DNA from: Croceitalea marina
GTDB taxonomy: Bacteria > Bacteroidota > Bacteroidia > Flavobacteriales > Flavobacteriaceae
Assembly (NCBI RefSeq): GCF_042684265.1
Contig: NZ_JBHULB010000081.1
Span: forward strand, 1 to 64,000
Length of the DNA stretch: 64,000 nt
Direction of reading: 5' to 3'
The translations under genes and the position numbers were made by a program. The notes under the pieces were generated by a model that saw only the letters and a list, made by a program, of their open reading frames with translations, did not search any database and had not been told where the DNA came from. This document shows, in pieces, positions 17,656-25,419 of this stretch; positions within the stretch are counted from its first letter, which is position 1; the number at the start of each line of letters is the position of its first letter.

Positions 17656-18779
17656 AGATAGAAAAGCAAATAGAGAAAAAAGAAAAAGGAGCCGCTGCTG
17701 GGCATAAGTATAAGAACTTTCCTATGGTTCCCAAGGTTATTTTTGGGCGAGGCAGTTTTATGCAACTTGGGGAAATACTCTTGCCAAAAAGAAGAAATTC
17801 AGATGCACCCTTTATTTTTTTAGTTGATGATTTTTTTCATGGTAAAGACTTGGAGCAACAAATTCCATGGCTTTTTAATGATCAAATCATTTTTATTTCT
17901 GCTGAAGAAGAACCAAAGACAGCGCAGGTAGATGCTTTAGTAGCGAAAATCAAATCAGATTTTGATGAATTGCCCTCTGGGGTAGTTGGTATAGGTGGGG
18001 GTACGCTTTTAGATTTGGCAAAGGCAGTTGCTATTATGCTAACAAATAAGGGAAGCTCAGAGCAATATCAAGGTTGGGATTTGGTAGCCAATAGAGCGGT
18101 TTACCATGTTGGTGTACCAACAATTAGTGGAACTGGGGCGGAGGTTTCAAGAACCGCTGTTTTATCCGGACCTGATAAAAAATTAGGGATTAATTCAGAT
18201 TATACGACTTACGACCAGGTAGTTCTAGATCCTAATTTGCTTAAAACCGTACCTAAAGAACAATGGTTTTACACAGGTATGGACTGTTTTATACACTGCA
18301 TTGAATCTTTAACAGGCACTTATCTAAATGCCTTTAGCCAAAGTTATGGTGAAAAAGCTCTTGATTTATGTAAAGAAGTATTTCTTGAGAATTTAAGTGA
18401 AGAAGAATCTGAAGAAAAATTAATGATGGCTTCATGGCATGGCGGTATGAGTATTGCATACTCCCAGGTGGGTGTTGCACACGCTATGAGTTACGGATTA
18501 TCTTATCTGCTTGGTGTAAAACATGGTATAGGTAATTGTCTTGTTTTTGAACACTTAGGCGAGTTTTATCCCAAAGGGGTGGCATTGTTCCGTAAAATGA
18601 AAGCAAAACATGGTATTTCGCTTCCAAAAGGCATTTGTGCCAACCTAAGTGAAGAAGACTTCAATATAATGATTTCGGTATCACTTTCTATGGACGCATT
18701 GTGGGAAAACGCCTTGGGCACTAATTGGCGTGAAAAAATAAATGCTGAAAAGCTCAAAGAGATTTATTCAAAAATATAG
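17652..18779 (+). CDS. kdnB: Iron-containing alcohol dehydrogenase, Kdo 8-oxidase KdnB-like
   Basis: A 375-residue group III metal-dependent dehydrogenase. After a Lys/Glu-rich N-terminus it reads Y-K-N-F-P-M-V-P-K-V-I-F-G-R-G-S-F near residue 22. The nucleotide-binding G-I-G-G-G-T-L-L-D-L-A-K is near 115, T-I-S-G-T-G-A-E-V-S near 155, and metal-site His residues lie in the V-A-H-A-M-S and K-H-G-I-G segments. In Shewanella KdnB oxidises Kdo at C8 and KdnA then aminates it to 8-amino-Kdo. The overlapping operon with kdsB is the context known for kdn genes. KdnA is not in this window, so the name rests on sequence pattern and neighbours. Confidence 0.78.
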   Translation: MKIEKQIEKKEKGAAAGHKYKNFPMVPKVIFGRGSFMQLGEILLPKRRNSDAPFIFLVDDFFHGKDLEQQIPWLFNDQIIFISAEEEPKTAQVDALVAKIKSDFDELPSGVVGIGGGTLLDLAKAVAIMLTNKGSSEQYQGWDLVANRAVYHVGVPTISGTGAEVSRTAVLSGPDKKLGINSDYTTYDQVVLDPNLLKTVPKEQWFYTGMDCFIHCIESLTGTYLNAFSQSYGEKALDLCKEVFLENLSEEESEEKLMMASWHGGMSIAYSQVGVAHAMSYGLSYLLGVKHGIGNCLVFEHLGEFYPKGVALFRKMKAKHGISLPKGICANLSEEDFNIMISVSLSMDALWENALGTNWREKINAEKLKEIYSKI

Positions 18780-18810
18780 TCGTCCACACTAATCAAAACA
18801 AAATCTAAGC

Positions 18811-19350
18811 ATGCAGAGCCTTGCAAAATTTATTTATTTTAAGCTTTTGGGCTGGCGTCTTATTGGGCAATTCCCCCAGATCGATAAAGCAGTTTTTATT
18901 GTAGTGCCCCATACCAGTTGGGTCGACTTTTTTTTAGGCTTATTAATACGTAGAGTTTGGAACGAGGAAATTAATTTTATTGCTAAAAAGAGTCTTTTTA
19001 AATTTCCTTTTGGATGGTATTTTAAGTGGATGGGTGGAGCTCCAATAGACCGAAGTAAAAATAATGACACCGTTAGTGCCATCGCTTCAATTTTTGATCA
19101 AAAGAAAAAGTTTAGACTTGCTTTATCTCCTGAAGGAACCAGAAAAAAGGTAAATGAATGGAAAACTGGTTTTTACTATATAGCCAAGGCTGCGAACGTT
19201 CCAATAGTGATGGTTACTTTTGATTATGGAAAAAAACAGATTGCAATTTCGGAGCCTCATTTTACAACCGATGATAAAGAGGCAGATTTTCGGCTATATA
19301 AGTCTTTTTTCAAAGGGGTTGTTGGTAAAGTACCAGAATATAGTTTTTAA
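18811..19350 (+). CDS. 1-acyl-glycerol-3-phosphate acyltransferase family protein (PlsC-like)
   Basis: A 179-residue acyltransferase. The catalytic H-x-x-x-x-D is H-T-S-W-V-D near residue 35. The acceptor-binding block is G-G-A-P-I-D-R-S near 73, and S-P-E-G-T-R-K-K is near 107. It is shorter than full PlsC (about 240), as is common in the flavobacterial short branch, and no N-terminal membrane helix is obvious. It lies 31 bp after kdnB, consistent with a cell-envelope lipid role. The acceptor lipid cannot be told from sequence. Confidence 0.85.
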   Translation: MQSLAKFIYFKLLGWRLIGQFPQIDKAVFIVVPHTSWVDFFLGLLIRRVWNEEINFIAKKSLFKFPFGWYFKWMGGAPIDRSKNNDTVSAIASIFDQKKKFRLALSPEGTRKKVNEWKTGFYYIAKAANVPIVMVTFDYGKKQIAISEPHFTTDDKEADFRLYKSFFKGVVGKVPEYSF

Positions 19351-19449
19351 TTTTTAGTCAACCCTCCAACCCTAGACGTAAAAACCCCTTAAATATGATA
19401 CATTCATAGTTGAATGTGATGTGAGAGGTTTATCTCGGTGAATGTTTTT

Positions 19450-19944
19450 TTAGGTCTTTTTTAAAACCTGCGGGAGTTTTTTCTCCTTCTTTTTTGTATT
19501 TCCAGGAAAGATGAGGTTTGTACTTGAATAAGAACCACCAAACGTTTTGGTAGCAGTGTATACTTGTTTTGTAGCATCAATAACCTGCGCTTCAGAAAGT
19601 TCTTTTAACGGATGTGTAAATACGGACCATATAACTTCATCACTCAAAGCATATTTTACATCTAAGGCCGAATGAAAGTTGGCTACCAGGGCATTTAAGA
19701 GCTCTTCTTCACCTATTTTTTCGCGTTCTATTATTGGAGAAATTATGCGCATCCGGTTTGCATTTTCGTCAAATACACAGATAAGCATAGCATCATCGAT
19801 TAAAAATCGATAAGAGTTTCCATTTACCTGTAATGTATCCGATTCTTGTTGAAGTATTTCTAATAGGATTTCAGAATTCATTTCTTGAGAGAAACTACTA
19901 ATACTGAAGAACGAAGCAAAAACTAAATAAAGTAAATAACGCAT
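19450..19944 (-). CDS. Secreted hypothetical protein
   Basis: A 164-residue protein with an N-terminal signal peptide (M-R-Y-L-L-Y-L-V-F-A-S-F-F-S-I-S-S-F-S-Q). The ATG at 19944 is chosen because it begins this signal; the longer frame from 19986 adds an unlikely prefix. The mature part has E-I-L-L-E-I-L-Q-Q-E, a core with F-H-S-A-L-D-V-K-Y-A-L-S-D and a basic C-terminus (T-K-K-K-E-K-K). No catalytic motif is visible. Function unknown; it stands downstream of yebC on the same strand. Confidence 0.7.
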   Translation of the reverse strand: MRYLLYLVFASFFSISSFSQEMNSEILLEILQQESDTLQVNGNSYRFLIDDAMLICVFDENANRMRIISPIIEREKIGEEELLNALVANFHSALDVKYALSDEVIWSVFTHPLKELSEAQVIDATKQVYTATKTFGGSYSSTNLIFPGNTKKKEKKLPQVLKKT

Positions 19945-20015
19945 ACAAGAGAGATTTATCAATGAGTCGATAAAACCTGCTATCATTTACAAGTGAATAT
20001 CTATAAATTGATGAT

Positions 20016-20726
20016 TTACTCTTTCATTGTATGATATACGTTCTGTACATCATCATCTTCCTCTATTTTTTCAAGAAGTTTTTCAACGTCGGCAGCCTGT
20101 TCTTCATTCAACTCTTTGGTTACCTGCGGAATGCGCTCAAAACCTGAAGATAAAATTTCAATTTCTCTATTTTCCAGTTCTTTTTGAATGGCTCCAAAAC
20201 TTTCGAAAGGCGCGTAAATTAATATGCCGTCCTCGTCTACAAAGACTTCTTCCGCACCAAAATCTATAAATTCCAATTCGAGTTCTTCGGCATCAATACC
20301 GTCTGATGGAATTCTGAAATTACAGGTATGGTCAAACATAAATTCTACGGAGCCTGAGGTTCCTAAACTTCCGTTACACTTATTAAAATAGCTTCTAACA
20401 TTGGCCACTGTTCTGGTGTTATTGTCAGTAGCTGTTTCTACTAAAATTGCTATGCCGTGCGGCCCATAACCTTCAAATAAAACTTCTTTGTAGTCTCCAA
20501 GACTTTTATCACTGGCCCTTTTAATGGCTCGTTCAACATTATCCTTGGGCATGTTTACAGACTTGGCGTTTTGTATAACAGCCCTAAGTCTTGAATTAGA
20601 ATCTGGGTCGGGACCACCTTCCTTCACAGCCATAACAATGTCTTTGCCAATACGTGTAAAGGCCTTTGACATTGCGGACCAACGCTTCATTTTACGTGCT
20701 TTTCTAAATTCAAAAGCTCTTCCCAT
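20016..20726 (-). CDS. yebC: YebC/PmpR-family protein
   Basis: A 236-residue protein of the YebC family, known as a DNA-binding regulator in some bacteria and, for some members, as a translation factor acting at proline-rich stalls. It begins M-G-R-A-F-E-F-R-K-A-R-K-M-K-R-W, and later shows the hallmark N-M-P-K-D-N-V-E-R-A-I-K-R and E-G-Y-G-P-H-G-I-A-I-L-V-E-x-x-T-D-N-x-N-R-T-type segment (here N-N-T-R-T). Length is normal. It may be cotranscribed with the pterin dehydratase gene 70 bp upstream. Confidence 0.93.
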   Translation of the reverse strand: MGRAFEFRKARKMKRWSAMSKAFTRIGKDIVMAVKEGGPDPDSNSRLRAVIQNAKSVNMPKDNVERAIKRASDKSLGDYKEVLFEGYGPHGIAILVETATDNNTRTVANVRSYFNKCNGSLGTSGSVEFMFDHTCNFRIPSDGIDAEELELEFIDFGAEEVFVDEDGILIYAPFESFGAIQKELENREIEILSSGFERIPQVTKELNEEQAADVEKLLEKIEEDDDVQNVYHTMKE

Positions 20727-20796
20727 ACATTACAATTTTAAGGATATGCACAAATTAACAAAACCAATAGGATAATCACAAACCTACTGGGCGTAA

Positions 20797-21081
20797 TTAG
20801 GGGTTGACTATGTTTTCAATGGTAGTAGCCAAATCAAAGTCTTTTTGGGTAATGCCATTCACATCGTGCGTGTTCAATTTTATGGTGAGGGAATTGTAGA
20901 CATTTTCCCAGTTCGGATGATGACCTTGTGCTTCGCATTCAAAGGCAATCTCCGTCATTTTTGAAAAGGCTTCTTTAAAGTTTTTGAATTTGTAGGATTT
21001 TGCAATGGCATCGTTTTCAAAAATCCATCCATTTAGTGTAGAAAGTCTTTCGGCAATCTGATTTTCATTTAGTTTTTCCAT
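20797..21081 (-). CDS. 4a-hydroxytetrahydrobiopterin dehydratase (pterin carbinolamine dehydratase)
   Basis: A 94-residue protein with the complete family signature: G-H-H-P-N-W-E-N-V-Y-N near residue 52 and T-H-D-V-N-G-I-T-Q-K-D-F-D-L-A near 73. These hold the catalytic histidines that dehydrate 4a-hydroxytetrahydropterin after aromatic amino acid hydroxylation. No hydroxylase gene lies in this window. It follows the epimerase gene by 20 bp on the same strand. Confidence 0.93.
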   Translation of the reverse strand: MEKLNENQIAERLSTLNGWIFENDAIAKSYKFKNFKEAFSKMTEIAFECEAQGHHPNWENVYNSLTIKLNTHDVNGITQKDFDLATTIENIVNP

Positions 21082-21101
21082 AGGTTACTAAATTAATCAA
21101 T

Positions 21102-21920
21102 TCAATCTACCATTAGGTGGTGATCAATAATTTCCTGAAATGTTATTCTTAGGTTTTTTGGTAATTTATTTTTTTTAGGCAGGGCCGCAAGATATCGGTC
21201 CTCATTTGTGGTGTAGACCTTTTTTAGCAGAGGATGAAAGTTTCCTAAACGCTTAATAAGCTCCTTGATAAAATCTTCATGATGTACCAAATCAGTACTT
21301 CCTAAGTGATAAATACCATGTTTATCTTGATTTATTAAATAATGCACTTGTTGCATTAACTTATCATCATTGGTTACATTGATAATCAAATTGGGAAAAA
21401 CCTCAATAGGTTCATTACTGTCTAGAAGTGTTTTTAGTTCTTTGACCCTAGGTGAAGTATTTCCGAATACCATAGGAACTCGTAAAATAGCTGTTTTTGA
21501 TTTAGGCATACGCATCATCATGTTTTCGATGCGGATTTTTAATCTACCATAAATACTTTCAGATAAGGTCTTATCGGTCTCATATGAAGGAAATTTGCTA
21601 TAGGCATCAAAAACGTTGGCAGAAGATATAAAATAGAGTTTGCAGTTGTGCTTAGATAAATACTCCATTAAATGGGTATGCGCCTGAACTTGTGCAGTAA
21701 AGTCTCCTCTTAACGCCGAAATAATAAAATCTGGTCGTACTTTCTCAAGAATTTGAAAAATATCATCTTCCTCTAAGTCATAAGACAAAAACTGTTTATT
21801 CTCAGCGAATGATTTGTTTGAATGATAGGTACCGTAAGTATCGAAATAATTACAAAGTTCCTTATAGAGTGAATTTCCAATAAATCCGCTTGCCCCTAGG
21901 ATTAAAATTTTCTTCTTCAA
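21102..21920 (-). CDS. NAD-dependent epimerase/dehydratase (RmlD-like extended SDR)
   Basis: A 272-residue Rossmann-fold protein. The nucleotide loop is I-L-G-A-S-G-F-I-G-N-S-L near residue 6, followed by an acidic loop with Y-D-L-E-E-D-D. The active-site region has F-I-S-S-A-N-V-F-D and, later, E-S-I-Y-G-R-L-K, giving the Y-x-x-x-K pair. The architecture is that of RmlD-like sugar-nucleotide reductases, but it is shorter and has no dTDP-sugar partners nearby. It lies 9 bp after gcvT. The substrate is unknown. Confidence 0.82.
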   Translation of the reverse strand: MKKKILILGASGFIGNSLYKELCNYFDTYGTYHSNKSFAENKQFLSYDLEEDDIFQILEKVRPDFIISALRGDFTAQVQAHTHLMEYLSKHNCKLYFISSANVFDAYSKFPSYETDKTLSESIYGRLKIRIENMMMRMPKSKTAILRVPMVFGNTSPRVKELKTLLDSNEPIEVFPNLIINVTNDDKLMQQVHYLINQDKHGIYHLGSTDLVHHEDFIKELIKRLGNFHPLLKKVYTTNEDRYLAALPKKNKLPKNLRITFQEIIDHHLMVD

Positions 21921-21929
21921 TTGAAGCTA

Positions 21930-23015
21930 TTAACTTTTATAGAAAGGCAGTTTTACCACAGTTGCCGGTAAAGCGTTCTTACGAACTTGAATATTTATTT
22001 TGCTACCCAATTCAGAAAATATTTTAGGAACATAACCTAAGCCAATACCTTTTGCTAAAGAGGGAGACATTGTTCCAGAGGTAACTACACCAATTTTCTT
22101 TCCTTGTCCGTCTACAATATCATAACCCTGTCTTGGAATTCCACGCTCATCCAATTCAAAAGCGACTAGCTTTCGTTCAGCCCCTCGCGCTTTTTCTTTA
22201 GCGAGCGCTTCGCTATTCACAAAATCTTTTGTGAATTTGGTTACCCAACCCAACCCGGCTTCTAAGGGTGACGTAGTGTCATCAATGTCGTTTCCATACA
22301 GGCAATACCCCATTTCTAATCGTAAGGTATCCCTTGCGGCAAGCCCTATTGGCTTTATTCCATAGCTACTGCCAGCTTCTAAAACTTTGTTCCAAACCTG
22401 TTCAACTTCAGTATTTTTGCAATAGATTTCAAACCCACCAGAACCGGTATATCCTGTTGCGGATATAATCACATGTTCTATACCTGCAAAATCACCTACA
22501 ATAAAGTTGTAGAACTTGATGTTGGCCAGATCATGTGAAGAAAGTGACTGCATAGCTTCGACCGCTTTAGGGCCTTGAATCGCAAGTAAAGAATAGTCTT
22601 CAGAGATATTACGCATTTCAGCACCTATAGTTTCATTGTAGTTTGAAATATGAGCCCAGTCTTTATCAATATTTGAGGCATTTACAACCAGCAAATAAGT
22701 GTCCTCTTTTATTTGATAGATAATTAGGTCATCAACTATACCTCCAGTTTCATTTGGCAAGTAACTGTATTGTGCTTTGCCAATTGTTAGTTTAGAAGCA
22801 TCATTTGAACTCACTTTTTGAATCAATTCTAAAGCTTTTGGGCCCTTTATTAAGAACTCTCCCATATGAGAGACATCAAAAACACCCAAGGCTTTTCGAA
22901 CAGTTTCATGCTCCATATTTACACCCTCATAAGAAACAGGCATGTTATAACCGGCAAAAGGAACCATTTTAGCTCCAAGTGACTCGTGTACTTGGGTAAG
23001 TGCAGTATTTTTCAT
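21930..23015 (-). CDS. gcvT: Aminomethyltransferase (glycine cleavage system T protein)
   Basis: A 361-residue folate-dependent enzyme that transfers the aminomethyl carbon from lipoylated H protein to tetrahydrofolate. The start T-Q-V-H-E-S-L-G-A-K-M-V-P-F-A-G-Y-N-M-P is typical. Further marks are V-F-D-V-S-H-M-G-E near 46, the folate-site Asp in G-I-V-D-D-L near 93, G-Y-T-G-S-G-G-F-E near 191 and the G-I-P-R-Q-G-Y motif. Length is normal. No gcvH or gcvP is in this window. The 153 bp to thrC upstream hold no feature that I can name. Confidence 0.96.
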   Translation of the reverse strand: MKNTALTQVHESLGAKMVPFAGYNMPVSYEGVNMEHETVRKALGVFDVSHMGEFLIKGPKALELIQKVSSNDASKLTIGKAQYSYLPNETGGIVDDLIIYQIKEDTYLLVVNASNIDKDWAHISNYNETIGAEMRNISEDYSLLAIQGPKAVEAMQSLSSHDLANIKFYNFIVGDFAGIEHVIISATGYTGSGGFEIYCKNTEVEQVWNKVLEAGSSYGIKPIGLAARDTLRLEMGYCLYGNDIDDTTSPLEAGLGWVTKFTKDFVNSEALAKEKARGAERKLVAFELDERGIPRQGYDIVDGQGKKIGVVTSGTMSPSLAKGIGLGYVPKIFSELGSKINIQVRKNALPATVVKLPFYKS

Positions 23016-23168
23016 CTGGTACTATTTAATTTTTACCGTCAGATGTAATTTGCCGTTAGTCATTGGTGAGGATTTAAAAATCTTCGTGGCTCATTTCATC
23101 ATTCAATATTTGCAGGCGTAAAAATATTGAAATAATAGCGTTCAACTGAAAATACCTTCTATTGTTTT

Positions 23169-24464
23169 TTATCTTTTTAATAAATAGGATTTGAGTTCTT
23201 GGTACGTACCTATTCTAATCGACGTTTTTTCTCTATCGATAACTTTTGCTATTTGGGAGGGTATTTCTGGAGTAATAGCTAAGGTTTCTTTTACTATATG
23301 AAGAAATTTAACGGGGTGCGCTGTTTCTAAGAATATACCGTAGGTGTCAGGATTAAGTTCTTGATATTTTTTAAGGCCTAGATAGCCAACAGCACCATGC
23401 GGGTCGCTTACATATTTCGAACGCTTATGAATATGTTGCATTGCCTCTCTAGTTTCGGTATCATTGAACGAATAGGAGGAAAGGTTTTCGGCAAGTACTT
23501 CGAAATCATTTTGATATAAATGACGAATACGTATAAAATTGCTAGGGTCACCAACGTCCATAGCGTTTGATATTGTTGCAGTCGATGGTTTAGGTTGATA
23601 CTCGCCGTTCTCCATAAACTTTGGTACAGTGTCATTAACATTGGTTGCGGCCACAAAGTGTTTTACGGACATGCCCAATTTCTGGGCCACCATTCCGGCA
23701 CAGACGTTTCCAAAATTCCCGGATGGTATTGAAAAAACGATTTCCTTACCTTTTGATTTGGCCTGTTTATATGCAAAAAGAAAGTAGAATAATTGCGGTA
23801 ACCAGCGAGCTACATTGATACTATTTGCGGATGTTAACTTTCTCTTTGTATTGATTTCTTTATCTAGAAAGGCTGTTTTAACCATAGTTTGGCAATCATC
23901 GAAAGTGCCTTCGACCTCCATCGCAGTAATATTCTCACCCAAAGTGGTCAGCTGTTTTTCTTGAATTTCACTGACTTTGCCGCTTGGATAAAGAATCACC
24001 ACTTTAACCCCGGAGACTCCTAAAAAACCATTAGCTACAGCTCCACCTGTATCCCCAGAAGTAGCAACCAATACAGTAACCTCCTCTTTTTTTTCTTTGG
24101 AAAAGTAACCGAGGCAATTTGCCATAAAACGAGCACCTACATCTTTAAAGGCCATTGTAGGACCATGAAATAATTCTAACGTTGCAACGTTTTCCTCGAT
24201 TTCTACTATTGGAAACTCAAAATCTAGCATATCGCGAAGTATTTCACGCAATACCTCATCGGGAATATCTTTTTTTACGAATTGATGAATTGCCGTGAAC
24301 GCAATCTCTTGATTGCTTAGTTTTTCAAGATCTTCAAAAAATGAATTGGGCAATGGTGTAATACGTTCCGGAAAATATAAACCCTTGTCTGGAGCAATAC
24401 CTGCAATGACCGCTTCTTTGAAAGATACGTTTGGTGCTTGATTATTTAAACTGTAGAAAATCAT
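23169..24464 (-). CDS. thrC: Threonine synthase
   Basis: A 431-residue PLP enzyme that converts O-phosphohomoserine to threonine. The PLP lysine is in H-G-P-T-M-A-F-K-D-V-G-A-R-F near residue 105. A-T-S-G-D-T-G-G-A-V-A lies near 145 and the phosphate-binding P-S-G-N-F-G-N near 250. The Y-S-L-N-N-Q-A-P start is typical of the long bacterial form. It is the last gene of the thrABC operon, 29 bp after thrB. Confidence 0.97.
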   Translation of the reverse strand: MIFYSLNNQAPNVSFKEAVIAGIAPDKGLYFPERITPLPNSFFEDLEKLSNQEIAFTAIHQFVKKDIPDEVLREILRDMLDFEFPIVEIEENVATLELFHGPTMAFKDVGARFMANCLGYFSKEKKEEVTVLVATSGDTGGAVANGFLGVSGVKVVILYPSGKVSEIQEKQLTTLGENITAMEVEGTFDDCQTMVKTAFLDKEINTKRKLTSANSINVARWLPQLFYFLFAYKQAKSKGKEIVFSIPSGNFGNVCAGMVAQKLGMSVKHFVAATNVNDTVPKFMENGEYQPKPSTATISNAMDVGDPSNFIRIRHLYQNDFEVLAENLSSYSFNDTETREAMQHIHKRSKYVSDPHGAVGYLGLKKYQELNPDTYGIFLETAHPVKFLHIVKETLAITPEIPSQIAKVIDREKTSIRIGTYQELKSYLLKR

Positions 24465-24493
24465 TTTTAATTTTTAGAATACCTAAAAGAATA

Positions 24494-25417
24494 TTACTTA
24501 AGTTGCTTTACGCCCGATGCAGAAATTTTTGAAATATGAACTTCGTAATCAACACCTATTTCATCATAAACCTTAGCGATATTTAGAGCTACCCTTTGTG
24601 CATTTTCTTCACCTTTACTCAATGCAAAAATTGAAGGACCAGAACCTGATATGCCGCAGCCTAGGGCACCATTTTCAATTGCTGCTGATTTTACCTGATG
24701 GAAACCAGGTATCAAAATAGACCTAAGTGGTTCAATAATATGGTCTTCTAATGAACGCCCAATAAGTTCATAATCTTCACGAAACAGTCCAGCGACCAAA
24801 CCACCAAGATTTCCCCACTGCTTGATTCCATTTTCTAGGCTGATGGTTGTTTTTAAAATTTTGCGCGAATCGGAAGTTTTGACTTCAATTTGTGGGTGAA
24901 TTACAGTAGCGAATAATGCATTTGGGGTCGGTATGGGCACAATATCTAGAGGATTGTAACTTCTTGCCAGTGTAAAACCACCATAGATGGCAGGTGCTAC
25001 GTTATCTGCGTGGGCTACATTGCTTGCTAGTTTTTCACCCTGCATAGCGAACTTAACCAACTCTAGTTTTGAAAAAGGATTGTTTAGAAGCTCGTTCATT
25101 CCCCATACGGCACCGGTTGAACTAGCTGCGCTACTGCCAATACCACTGCCTGGTTTGATTTTTTTATAGATTTCTATTTCAAATCCGCCGTGATAATTGC
25201 TTTTCTCCAATAGGGCCAGACCGGCAACACCAGCCACATTTTTATTGGTTTCCAATGGAAGTTCTTGTCCATCTACTTTTGTGATATGAATTCCTGGTTT
25301 ATCAACCTTTCGAATCAGCATTTCATCTCCTACAGTTTCCAAGGCAAGGCCTAGCACATCAAAACCGCAGGATACGTTCGCTATTGTAGCAGGACAAAAA
25401 ACTTTAATTTCATTCAT
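24494..25417 (-). CDS. thrB: Homoserine kinase
   Basis: A 307-residue GHMP kinase that phosphorylates homoserine. The N-terminal P-A-T-I-A-N-V-S-C-G-F-D substrate loop is near residue 9. The ATP-binding P-G-S-G-I-G-S-S-A-A-S is near 91, and the C-terminal G-C-G-I-S-G-S-G-P-S motif is near 252. It starts 2 bp after the thrA stop, so translation is probably coupled. Confidence 0.97.
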   Translation of the reverse strand: MNEIKVFCPATIANVSCGFDVLGLALETVGDEMLIRKVDKPGIHITKVDGQELPLETNKNVAGVAGLALLEKSNYHGGFEIEIYKKIKPGSGIGSSAASSTGAVWGMNELLNNPFSKLELVKFAMQGEKLASNVAHADNVAPAIYGGFTLARSYNPLDIVPIPTPNALFATVIHPQIEVKTSDSRKILKTTISLENGIKQWGNLGGLVAGLFREDYELIGRSLEDHIIEPLRSILIPGFHQVKSAAIENGALGCGISGSGPSIFALSKGEENAQRVALNIAKVYDEIGVDYEVHISKISASGVKQLK

Positions 25418-25419
25418 AT

